From: Datisca glomerata
Lineage: Eukaryota > Streptophyta > Magnoliopsida > Cucurbitales > Datiscaceae
Length of the DNA: 64,000 nt
Reading direction: 5' to 3'
NCBI GenBank assembly: GCA_003255025.1
Contig: QANY01004083.1
Location: 32,182-96,181 of the forward strand
In this document: positions 48,444 through 60,240 of the stretch, one piece after another
How positions within the stretch are numbered: the stretch's first letter is position 1
Layout: every line of letters begins with the position of its first letter
Notes under the pieces: generated by a model
What the model was told of the DNA's origin: nothing
Database searches by the model: none
What the model saw: only the letters and a program-made list of their open reading frames with translations
Position numbers and translations under genes: made by a program

Positions 48444-51150
48444 TCTCTCATTCTCACTTTCTCTCTCTCACGCTCTCTCTATTACTAACTCAATCTCTCT
48501 CTCCCCCACTCGCTACCCTCACTCTCTGGCTCTCTCCCCCTCACTCACTCTCTCTATGTCTCAATCTCTTCCTCTCTCATACTCACACTCTCTGTCACTC
48601 ATTCTCACTCTCTTTCTCTCTCTCTCCCTCACTCACTCTCTCTCTCTTACTCTCTCTCACTCACTCTCTCTCTCTCACTCCCTCTCTCATTCACTCTCGC
48701 TCTCTCCCTCACTAACTCACTTTCATTCTCTCTCGCTCTCTCCCCCACACAAACTCACTCTTTCTCTCTCTCACTCTCTCTCTCACCCACTCTCCCTCTC
48801 ACACTCTGTTGCTATCTCCTTGTCACTCTCTCTCGCTCTCTCGCTCTCGACCTCTCTCACTCTTTCGCCCTCTCCCTTTCACCCTCCCTCTCTCGCTCTC
48901 TCGCTCTCTCCCTCTCTCTCCCTCTCTCTCTTGCTCTCTCCCTCTCACTCTCTATCTCTCTCTCTCTTTTCTCTCTCTCGCTCTCTCCCTCTCTCCCTCA
49001 AGCTCTCTCTCTATCACTAACTCACACTCTTTCTGCCTCAATCTCTCCCCTCACTCTCTTTCTCTCTCCCCTCACTCATTTTCTCTCTCTTTCACTGTAA
49101 CAATCACACTCTCTTCTTCTCTCCCTCCTTTCTACTCTCTCAGTCTCTCTAACAATCAATCTCTCTTTCTCCTTCTCTCTTTCTCATTCTCTCTCTCCCT
49201 CCCTCCCTCTCTCTCTCTTTCACTCTCTCTCTCTATCTCACTCACTCACTCTCTCACACACACTCTCTCTCACTCCCTCTCTCACTCACTCTCCCTCTCA
49301 CACTCTCTCCTTCTCCCTCTCTCTTTCTCTCTCTATCTCTCTCACTCACTCACTCTCTCTCTCTATCTCTCTCCCTCTTTTCTTTCTCTCACTCTCTCTC
49401 TTTCCTGACTTTCTCACTCTCTCTCCCCCTCTCCTCCCTTCTCTCTCTCTCTCTCACACACACACTCTCTCTCAATCTCTCTCTCTATCACACTCACTTT
49501 CATTCTCTCTCGCTCTCTGCCCCTCACTAACGCACACTCTCTCTCACCTACTCTCAATCTCACACTCTCTCACTCTCTCCTTATCGCTCTCTCTCGCTCT
49601 CTCTTTCTCTCACTATTTCGCTCTCTCTCTTTCACTCTCTCTCGCACTCTCCTACTTAATCTCTCTCTCTCTCTCTCTCGCTCTCGCCCTCTCTCTCACT
49701 CTCTCTCTCTATCACTAGCTCCCCCTCTCTAGCTCTCTCCCCTCACTCTCTCGCTCTCTCCCCCTCACTAACACACTTTCATTCTCTCTCGCTCTTTCCC
49801 CGTCACTAACTTACTCTGTCACTCTCTCACTCTCTCTCTCACCCACTCTCCCTTTCACACTCTGTCGCGCTCTCCTTCTCACTCATTGGCACTCTCTCCC
49901 TCTCTCACTCTTTTGCTCTCTCCCTTTCACTCTCTCTCGCTCTCTCCCTCTCAACCTCTCAATCTCTTTTTCTCTCTCTCGCTCTCTCCCTCTCTCTCAC
50001 CCTCTCCCTCTCTATCACTAACACACATTCCCTCTCTCTCTCCCTCATTCACTCTTTCTCTCTCACTCACTCTATGTATTTCTCTCTCTCTCTTCGCTCT
50101 CTTCCCTGTCTCTCTCACTCTCTCTTTATTTATCACTAACTTACAAACTCTCTCTCCCCTCACTGTCTCACTCTCTCCCCCTCACTAACTCACTCTCTCG
50201 CTCTCGCTCCCTCACTCACTCACTCTCTGTCTCTCTCGCTCTCTCCCCCCACTCACTCACTCTCTCTATCTCACTCTCTCTCTCGCTCTCTCACTCACTC
50301 ACTCTCTCTGTCACTCATTCCCTCTGTCTCTCTCCTAGACTCACACTCTCTCTCTCAGTCTCTCTTTCTCTTTCTCTCTCTCTCTAATTCTCTCTTTCTC
50401 TCTCTCACGCTCTCTCAATTACTAACTAAATCTCTCTCTCTCTCCCCCACTCGCTACCCTCACTCTCTCGCTCTATCCCCCTCACTCACTCTCTCTATGT
50501 CTCCATCTCTTCCACTCTCTTACTCACACTCTCTGTCACTCATTCTCTATCTCTCTCTCCCTCACTCTATCTCTCTCTCCCACTCACTCTCTCTCTCATT
50601 CTCTCTCACACACACTCTCTCTCACTCCCTCTCTCACACACACTCTCTCTCACTCCCTCTCTCATTCACTCTCACTCTCTCACTCTCTCCCTCACTAACT
50701 CACTTTCATTCTCTCTCGCTCACTCCCCCTCACAAACTCACTCTCTCGCTCTCTCACTCTCTCTCTCACCCACTCTCCCTTTCACACTCTGTCCCTCTCT
50801 CCTTCTCACTCTCTCTCGCTCTCTCCCTCTTTCACTCTTTCGCTCTCTCCCTTTCACCCTCTCTCTCTCTTTCGCTCTCTACCTCTCTCTCCCTCTCTCT
50901 CACTCTCTCCCTCTCACTCTCTATCTCTCTCTCTCTTTTCTCTCTTTCTCGCTCTCTCCCTCTCTCCCTCAACCTCTCTCTATCAGTAACTCACACTCTT
51001 TCTCCCTCAATCTCCCCCCTAACTCTCTTTCACTCTCCCCCTCACTAATTCTCTCTCTCCCCCTCCTTTCTACTCTCTCACTCTCTCTCTCTTCCCTTCT
51101 CTATTTCTCTCAGTCACTCAACAATCAATCCTCTCACTCTCCTTCTCTCT
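47961..51150 (+). repeat. Distal array with copies 1 and 2 of a 1-kb unit
   Basis: The unit begins at TCTATGTATTTCTC (48177 and 50071) and includes CTTACA..ACTCTCTCTCCCCTCA, ACTCGCTACCCTCACTC, CTAACTCACTTTCATTC, CACTCTTTCRCYCTCTC-like words, CTAACTCACACTCTTTC and finally a TAACAATCACACTC word in copy 1. It ends near 49200 and 51150. The insert 49200-50070 holds an ATCACTAGCTCCCCCTC segment related to 52826 and 57560. No gene is seen. Confidence 0.8.
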
Positions 51151-53321
51151 CCTTCTCTCTCTCCCTCCCTCTCTCTCTCTTTCACCCTCTCTATCTCACT
51201 CACTCACTCTCTCACACACACTCTCTCACTCCCTCTCTCACTCACTCTCCCTCTCTCTCTCCTTCTCCCTCTCCCTTTCTCTCTCTCTATCTCTCTCTCA
51301 CTCTCACTCTCTCCCTCTCTCTATCTCTACTCACACGCTCTCTCTCTCCGTCACACTCTCACTCTCTCTCACTCACCCACTCTCTCTCTATCTCTCTCTA
51401 CCTTCTTTCTCTCTCTTCTCCCTCTCTCTCACTCTCTCACTCTCTCCCCCTCACTCACTCACTCTCTCGCTCTCTCCCTCACTAACCCACTTTCATTCTC
51501 TCTCACTCTCTCCCCGTCACTAACGCACACTCTCTCTCACTACTCTCAATCTCACACTCTCTCGCTCTCTCCTTTTCGCTCTCCCTCGCTCTCTCCGTCT
51601 CTCACTCTTTCGCTCTCTCCCTTTCACTCTCTCTCACACTCTCCCTCTTAACCTCTCTCTCTTTCTCTCTCTCGCTCTCTCCCTCTCTCTCTCTCTATCA
51701 CTAACTCACACTCTCTATCCCCCACTATCTCCCCTCTCTCTCTCTCGTTCTCTCCCCCACACTCAGTCTCTCTCTATCTCTCACTCTAACAATCACACAC
51801 ACACTCTCTCACCCTCACTCACTCACTGTCTTTCTCTCTCTCTGGCTTTCTCCACCGCTCTCTCTCACCCTTTCTCTTTATCACTAACTTACACTCACGC
51901 TCTCCCTCACTCTCTCCCCTCACTCTCTCGCTCTCTCCCCCACACTCACTCACTCACTCTCTCGCTCTCTCCCCCCACTCACACACTCACTCTCTCAGTC
52001 TCTCTCTTAGTCTCTCTCGCTCTCTCTTACTCACTCTCTATGTCACTCATTCTCTCTATCTCTCTCCCTCACTCACTCTCTCACTCTCATTTTCTCTTTT
52101 TCTCTCTCTCATTCTCTCATTCACTCTCTCACTCTTTCCTCTGCTCTCTCACGCTCTCTCTCTATCACTAACTCAATCTCTCACACTCTCTCTCTTTCTC
52201 TCTCTTTCGCCCTCTCTCTCATTCTCTCTTTCTCTCTCTCTCGCTCTCTCTCTCATTTTCTCTTTCTCTTTCTCTCTCTTATTCTCTCTCTCGCTCTTTC
52301 CTCCGCTCCCTCACGCTCTCTCTATCACTAACTCAATCTCTCACTCTCTCTCCTTCTCTCCCTCTCTTACTCACTCTTTTGATCTCTCCCCCTCACTCAC
52401 TCACTCTCTCGCTCTCTCACTCTCTCTCTCCTCCACTCTCCCTCTCACTCTCCCTATCCCTCTTTCTTTCTCTCCGTCTCTCTCTCTCTTTTCTCTCTAT
52501 CTCTCACTCTCTCTCCCTCACTTTCTCACTCTCTCTCTATCACTAACTCCCACTCTCTCTCCCTCACTCTCTCCAGTCACTTTCTTGGTCTCTCCCCCTC
52601 ACTCACTCTCTCTCTCTCTCTGTCTCTCACTTTAACAATCACACTCTCTCACTCTTTCTTTATGTCACTCACTTTCTTGGTCTCTCCCCCTCACTTTCAC
52701 TCTCTCTAGCTCTCTCCCCTCACCCTCTCTCTCTCTTTCTCACTCTCTCTCACTCTCACCCTCTCTCTCTCCCTCACTCACTCTTTTTCTCCCTGTCTCT
52801 CTCGCTCTCCCCCTCTCTCTCTCGCTCTCTCTCTATCACTAACTCCCCCTCTTTCTAGCTCTCTCCCCTCACTCTCTCGCTCTCTCCCCCTCACTAACTC
52901 ACTTTCATTCTCTGTCGCTCTCTCCCCCTCACTTACTTACTCTCTCACTCTCTCACTATCTCTGTCACCCACTCTCCCTTTCAAACTTTTTCGCTCTCCC
53001 CTTCTCACTCTCTGTCGCCCTCTCCCTCTCTCACACTTTCGCTCTCTCTCTCTCACTCTTTCGCTCTCTCCCTTTCACTCTCTCGTTCTCTCCCTCTCAA
53101 TATCTTAATCTCTCTCTCTCTCGCTCTCTAGCTCTCCCTCTCGCTCTGCCTCTCTATTTCTAACTCACACTCTCTCTCCCTCACTCTCTTCGCTCTCTCT
53201 CGCTCTCTCCCCCTCACTCACACTCTCTCTCTCTCACTCTAACAATCACACATTCTCTCTCCCTCACTCTAACAATCACACATTCTCTCTCTCCCTCACT
53301 CACTCTTACTCTCTCGTTCAT
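51151..53321 (+). repeat. Distal array, partly copied at 55380-55940
   Basis: The stretch 52240-52790 matches 55395-55920 at offset 3129 (TATGTCACTCACTTTCTTGS at 52661 and 55790; CTTTCTTGGTCTCTCCCC in both). A small tandem of CACTCTAACAATCACACATT lies at about 53236 and 53266, a 30-bp period. No gene is seen. Confidence 0.8.
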
Positions 53322-54329
53322 TCTATGTATTTCTCTCTCTCTTGCTCTCTCCCCCTCTCTCTCCTACTCTCTATTTCTCTATCACTAACTTACACACTCT
53401 CTCTCCCCTCACTGTCTCACTCTCTCCCCGTCACTCACTCACTCTCTCGCTCTCGCTTCCTCACTCACTCAGTCTCTGTCTCTCTCGCTCTCTCCCCTCA
53501 CTCACTCACTCTCTCTCTTGCTCTCTCCCACTCACTCACTCTGTCACTCATTCCCTCCGTCTCTCTCCTAGACTCACTCTCTCTCTCATTCTCTCTCTCT
53601 CTCTCTCATTCTCTCTCTCTCTCACGCTCACTCTATTACTAACTCAATCTCTCTCTCCCCCACTCGCTACCCTCACTCTCTCGCTCTCTCCCCCTCACTC
53701 ACTCTCTCTATGTCTTCCCCTCTTCCTCTCTCTCACTCACACTCACTATCACTCATTCTCTCTCTCTCTCTCCCTCACTCACTCTCTCTCACACACACTC
53801 TCTCTCACTACCTCTCTAATTCACTCTGACTTTCTCGCTCTCTCGCTCTCTCCCTCACTAACTCACTTTCATTCTCTCTCACTCTCTCCCCCTCACAAAC
53901 TCACTCTCTCGCTCTCTCACTCTCTCTCACACCCACTCTCCCTCTCACACTGTGTCGCTCTCTCCTTCTCACTCTCTCTCGCTCTCTCCCTCTCTCACTC
54001 TTTCGCTCTCTCCCTTTCACCCGCTCTCTCTCTCTCTCCCTCTCTCTCCCCCTCTCTCTCGCTCTCTCCCGCTCACTCTCTATCTCTCTCTCTTTTCTCT
54101 CTCCCTCTCTCTCGCTCTCTCCCTCTCTCCCTCAAGCTCTCTCTCTATCACTAACTCACACTCTTTCTCCCTCAATCTCTCCCTTCACTCTCTTTCTCTC
54201 TCCCTTCACTCATTCTCTCTCTTTCACTATAACAATCACACTCTCACTCTCTCGCTCTCCCCTTCTCTCTTTCTCTCACTCACTCTAACAATCAATCTCT
54301 CTCACTCTCCTTCTCTCTCTCTCTCATTC
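53322..54329 (+). repeat. 1-kb unit, copy 3
   Basis: Starts at TCTATGTATTTCTC (53322) and follows the order of the units at 48177 and 50071, ending in paired TAACAATCA words at about 54230 and 54288. Confidence 0.8.
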
Positions 54330-55075
54330 TCTCTCTCCCTCCCTCCCTCTCTCTCTCTTTCACTCTCTCTCTATCTCACTCACTCACTCTCTCACACACA
54401 CTCTCTCTCACTCCCTCTCTCACTCACTCTCCCTCTCACTCTCTCTCCTTCTCCCTCTATCTCTACTCACACGCTCTCTCTCTCTCACTCTCACTCTATC
54501 CCTCTCTCTATCTCTACTCACACGCTCTCTCTCTCTCTGTCACACACTCTCTCTCTCTCCGTCACACACACTCTCTCTCTCTCACTCACTCTCTCTCTCT
54601 CCCTCCTTTCTTTCTCTCACACTCTCTCTCTTTCGTCACTCTCTCACCCTCTCTACCCTTCTTTCTCTCTCACACACACTCTCCCTCTCAATCTCTCTCT
54701 ATCACGCTCACACACTCTCTCTCACTCACTCTCACAATGAATCTCTCTCTCCTTCTCTCTTTCTCCTTCTTTCTCACTCTCGCTCTCCCCCCTCTCTATT
54801 TCGCTCTCTCTCTATCACTAACTCCCCCTCTCTCTAGCTCTCTCAGCTCACTCTCTCACTCTCTCCCACTCACTCACTCACTCTCTCACTGTCTTTCCCT
54901 CACTAACTTACTTTCATTCTTTCTCGCTCTCTCCCCCTCACTAACGCACACTCTCTCTCACCCACTCCCAATCCCACACTCTCTCACTCTCTCCTTCTCG
55001 CTCTCTCTCGCTCTCTTCGTCTCTCACTCTTTTGCTCTCTCCCTTTCACTCTCCCTCGCTCTCTCCCTCTTAATG

Positions 55076-55107
<32 letters not shown>

Positions 55108-55520
55108 ACTCTCTCCCTGTCTCTCTCTATGACTAACTCACACTCTCTCCCTCACTCTCTCCTCTCTCTCGCTCTCTCCCCCTCACTCACTCTCTCTCTA
55201 TCTCTCAGTCTAACAATCACACACACACTCTCTCACCCTCACTTACTGTTTTCTCTCTCACTCACTCACTGTCTTTCTCCCTCTCTCGCTCTCTCACGCT
55301 CTCTCTCTATCACTAACTCAATCTCTCACTCTCTCTCCTTCTCTCTCTTTCTCTCTCTTTTGCCCTCTCTCTCATTCTCTCTTTCTCTCTCTCATTTTCT
55401 CTTTCTCTTTCTCTCTCTCATTCTCTCTCTCTCTCTCTCGCTCTTTCCTCCGCTCTCTCACGCTCTCTCTCTATCACTAACTCAATCTCTCACTCTCTCT
55501 CCTTCTCTCCCTCTATTTCT
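54330..55520 (+). repeat. 1.2-kb segment repeated at the window end
   Basis: Matches about 62700-63990 at an offset near 8350-8380: CTCTCAGCTCACTCTC, CTCACTAACGCACACTC, ATGACTAACTCACAC (55129 and 63479), TAACAATCACACACACAC. A shorter related copy lies at 55970-56440 (ATGACTAACTCAC at 56268). No gene is seen. Confidence 0.8.
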
Positions 55521-56220
55521 CACTCTTTCAATCTCTCCCCCTCACTCACTCACTCTCTCTCTCCTCCACTCTCCCTCTCACTCTCCCTATCTCTCTTTCT
55601 TTCTCTCCGTCTCTCTCTCTTTTCTCTCTATCTCTCACTCTCTCTCCCTCACTTTCTCACTCTCTCTATCACTAACTCCCACTCTCTCTCCCTCACTCTC
55701 TCCAGTCACTTTCTTGGTCTCTCCCCCTCACTCACACACTCTCTCTCTCTGTCTCTCACTTTAACAATCACACTCTCTCACTCTTTCTTTATGTCACTCA
55801 CTTTCTTGCTCTCTCCCCCTCACTTTCACTCTCTCTCTAGCTCTCTCCCCTCACCCTCTCTCTCTTTCTCACTCTCTCTCTCTCACTTTCACCCTCTCTC
55901 TCTCCCTCACTCAATCTTTCTCTCCCTGTCTCTCTCGCTCTCCCCCCTCTCTCTCTCTATCACTAACTCCCCCTCTCTCTAGCTCTCTCAGCTCATTCTC
56001 TCACTCTCTCCCCCTCACTCATTCACTCTCTCACCGTCTTTCCCTCACTAACTCACTTTCATTCTCTCTCGCTCTCTCCCCCTCACTAACGCACACTCTC
56101 TCTCACCCACTCCCAATCCCACACTCTCTCACTCTCTCCTTCTCGCTCTCTCTCGCTCTCTTCGTCTCTCACTCTTTTGCTCTCTCCCTTTCACTCTCCC
56201 TCGCTCTCTCCCTCTTAATG

Positions 56221-56252
<32 letters not shown>

Positions 56253-57959
56253 CCTGTCTCTCTCTATGACTAACTCACACTCTCTCTCCCTCACTCTCTC
56301 CCCTCTCTCGCTCTCTCCCCCTCACTCACTCTCTCTCTATCTCTCAGTCTAACAATCACACACACTCTCTCACCCTTACTAACTGTTTCTCTGTCACTCA
56401 CTCACTGTCTTTCTCTCTCTGTCTTTCTTCCCCCTCACTCTCACCCTCTCTCTCTATCACTAACTTACACTCACTCTCTCCCTCACACTCTCCCCTCACT
56501 CTCTCGCTCTCTCCCCTTCACTAACTCACTCTCTCGCTCTCTCGCTCTCTCCCCCCACTCACACACTCACTCTCTCAGTCTCTCTCTCAGTCTCTTTGCT
56601 GCTCTCTCTCACTCACTCTCTCTGTCAGTGATTCTCTCTGTCTCTCTCCGTCACTCACTCTCTTACTCTCATTTTCTCTTTCTCTCTCTCTCTCATTCTC
56701 TCTTTCTCTCTCTCTCGCTCTTTCCTCCGCTCTCTCTATCACTAACTCAATCTCTCACTCTCTCTCCTTCTCTCTCTCTCTCTCTCTCTCTCTTTCGCTC
56801 TCTACCCCTCTCTCTCGCTCTATCCACCTCTCTTTCGCTCTCTCCCCCTCTCTCTCTCGCTCTATCCACCTCTCCCTCGCTCACTCACTCTATCACTAAC
56901 TCCCCTTCTCTCTTCTATCTCCCTTCACTCTCTCCCTCTCTCCCCCTCACTTACTCACTTTCACTCTCTCTCGCTCTCTCCCCCTCATTCACTCACTCTC
57001 TCCCTCTCTCACTCTCTCTCGTCCACTCTCCCTCTCACTCTCTCTATCTCTCCCTGTCTCTCTCTCTCGTTCTCTCCCTGTCTCTCTCTCGTTCTCTCCT
57101 TCTCTCTCTCCCTCTCTCTCTCGCTCTCACCATCTCTTTCTCTCTCTATTTTCTCTCTATCTCTCGCTCTCTCCCTCACTTTATCACTCTCTCTCTCTAT
57201 CACTAACTCCCACTCTCTCTCCCTCGATCTCTCTCGTCACTTTCTTGCTCTCTCCCCCTCACTCACTCTGTCACTCTAACAATCACACTCTCTCACTCTT
57301 TCTTTATCTCACTTACTTTCTTGCTCTCCCCCCTCACTTTCACTCTCTCTCTAGCTCTCTCCCCTCACACTCTCTCTCTCTCTCACCCTCTCTCTCTCAC
57401 TCTCACCCTTTCTCTCTCCCTCACTCACTCTTTCTCTCTCTCACTCGCTCTTTCTCTCTCACTCTCGCTCTCTCCCTTTCTCTCTCCCCAACTCTCCCCT
57501 CTCACTCACACACTCTCTCTCTCCCTCTCTCTCTCGCTCTCCCCCTCTCCCTCGCTCTCTCTATCACTAACTCCCCCTCTCTCTACCTCTCTCCCCTCAC
57601 TCTCTCACTCTCTCCCCCTCACTAACTCACAATCATTCTCTCTCGCTCTCTCCCCCTCACTAACTTACTCTCTCACTCTCTCACTCTCTCTCTCACCCAC
57701 TCTCCCTTTCACACTCTGTCGCTCTCGCCTTCTCACTTACTGTCGCTTTCTCCCTTTTACTCTCAGTCTCTCTCTCAGTCTCTCTATCTCTTTCTCTCTC
57801 TCTCTCTCGCATTCTCCCTCTCGCTCTCGCTCTCCCTCTCCATCACCAACTCACACTCTCTCCCCTCTCTCTCTCGCTCTCTCCCCCTCACTCACTCTCT
57901 CTCACTCTAAAAATCACACATTCTCTCTCTCCCTCACTCACTCTTTCTCTCTCACTCAC
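55521..57959 (+). repeat. Distal array, mosaic of nearby units
   Basis: Composed in order of the copy of 52320-52790, a copy of 54830-55260 (55970-56440), a TTTCCTCCGCTCTCT segment also at 46290, 52300, 55445 and 63895, and an ATCACTAACTCCCCCTC segment (about 57560-57820) related to 52826. No gene is seen. Confidence 0.75.
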
Positions 57960-58970
57960 TCTATTTATTTCTCTCTCTCTCTCTCTTGCTCTCTCCCCTC
58001 TCTCTCACACACTCTCATTCTCTCTCACTAACTTACACACACTCTCTCCCCTCACTTTCTCACTCTCTCCCCCTCACTCACTTACTCTCTCGCACTCGCT
58101 CCCTCACTCACTCACTCTCTCTCTCGCTCTCTCCCCCACTCACACTCTCTCACTCTCTCTCTCACTCTCTCTCTCGCTCTCTCTCACTCACTTTCTCTGT
58201 CACTCATTCCCTCCGTCTCTCTCCTAGGCCCAATCTCTCTCTCTCTCTCATTCTCTCTTTCTCTATCTCTCTATCTCTCTCTCTCTCTCTCTCTCTCATT
58301 CTCTCTCTCTCTCATGCTCTCTCTATTACTAACTCAATCTCTCTTTCTCCCCCACTCGCTACCCTCACTCTCTCGCTCTCTCCCCCTCACTCACTCTCTC
58401 TATGTCTCCCTCTCTTCCTCTCTCTCACTCACACTCTCTGTCACTCATTCTCTCTCTCTCTCCCTCACTCACTCTCTCTCTCTTACTCACTCTCTCTCTC
58501 ACTCTCTCTCACTCACTCTCACTCTCTCTCTCCCTCACTAACTCACTTTCATTCTCTCTCGCTCTCTCCCCCTCACAAACTGACTTTCTCGCTCTCTCAC
58601 TCTCTCTCTCACCCACTCTCCCTCTCACACTCTGTCGCTCTCTCCTTCTCACTCTCTCTCTCGCTCTCTCCCTCTCTCACTCTTTCACTCTCACCATTTC
58701 ACCCTCTCTCTCTCACTCTCTCCCTCTCACTCTATCTTTCTCTCTCTTCCTCTCTCTCTCACTCTCTCCCTCTCACTCTCTATCTCTCTCTCTCTTTTCT
58801 CTCTCTCTCTCTCTCGCTCTCTCCCTCTCTCTCTCTCTCTCACTAACTCACACTCTTTCTCCCTCAATCTCTCCACTCACTCTCTTTCTCTCTCCCCCTC
58901 ACTCATCCTCTCTCTCTTTCACTGTAACAATCACACTCTCTTCTTTTCTCTCTCTCTCTCCCTCCCGCTC
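57960..58970 (+). repeat. 1-kb unit, copy 4
   Basis: Starts TCTATTTATTTCTC (57960), where the other three copies have TCTATGTATTTC. It then follows the same order of words and ends at TGTAACAATCACACTC (about 58922). Confidence 0.8.
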
Positions 58971-60240
58971 CCTCTCTTTCTCTCTCTCTCTTTCTCTCTC
59001 TCTCTTTCTCTCTCTCACTCTCACACTCTCTCTCCCCCTACTCACTCTCTCTCACTCTCTCTATCTCACTCTCACACACTCTCTCTCTCCGCTCTAACTC
59101 ACACTCCCCTCTGTCCATCCCTCCCTCTCGCTCTCTCTCTTTCACTCTCTCTCTCTCTGTCTCACACACACACTCTCTCTCTCTCACTCTCTCTCTCACT
59201 CCCTCTCTCACTCACTCTCCCTCTCCCTCTCAGTCACCTACTTCTCTCTCTCTCTCTCTCACCCTCTCCTCCTCTCTCTTTCTCACTATCTCTCTTTATC
59301 ACTAACTTTCTCTCTCCCCCTCACTCACCCTCTCACTCTCTCCCCCTCTCTCACTCACTCTCTCTGTCACTCATTATCTCTCTCCCTCACTCTCTCTCTT
59401 TCTCATTCTCTCATTCTCTCCCTTTCTCGCTCTCTCCCCCTCTATCTCACGCTCTCTCTATCAGTAACTCGCTCTCTCTCTCTCCCTCACTCGCTCCCCT
59501 CACTCTCTCTCTCTCTCCCCCTCTCTCTCCGTCTCCCTTTCTCCCTCTCTCTCACTCATAGTCTTTGTCACTTATTCTCTCTCTCACTCTCCCTCACTGA
59601 CTCTCTCTCCGTCACACACACTCTCTCTCACTACCTCTCTCACTCCCTCTCTCACTCACTCTCGCTCTCACTGTCCCTCCTTCTCTCTGTCTCTCCCCAT
59701 CTCTCTCTCCCCTCTCTCTCACTCTCTCTATCACTAACTCCCCCTCTCTCTCGCTCTCTCTCGTCACTCTCTCGCTCTCCCCCCCTCTCTCTCTCTCGCT
59801 CTCTCCCTCTCTCGTCACTCTCTCGCTCTCCCCTCACTCACTCGTTCTCCCCTCACTCTCTTGCTCGCTCGCCCTCATTCACTCTTTCTCTCTCACTCTA
59901 ACAATCACATTTCTCTCTCTCTCCCTCCCTCTCTGTCTCTTTCTCTCTCTCACTCTCACTCTCTCTCTCCCTCACTCACTCTTTCTCTCTCTCTATGTCA
60001 CTCTCACTCTCTCTCTCTCTCCGCTCTAACTCACACTCCCCTCTGTCCCCCCTCCCTCTCGCTTTCTCTCTTTCACTATCTCTCTCTTTGTCTCACACAC
60101 TCACACTCTCTCTCTCACTCTCTCTCTCTACTCTAACTCACACTCCCCTCTGTCCCTCCCTCCCTCTCGCTCTCTCTCTTTCAATCTCTTTCTTTGTCTC
60201 ACACACTCACTCTCTCTCTCACTCTCTCTCTCCCACTCCC
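58971..60240 (+). repeat. CT array with a 107-bp tandem at its end
   Basis: CTCTAACTCACACTCCCCTC followed by TGTCCMYCCCTCCCTCTCGC occurs near 59092, 60024 and 60131. The last two are adjacent units of 107 bp (60024-60130 and 60131-60238). No gene is seen. Confidence 0.8.
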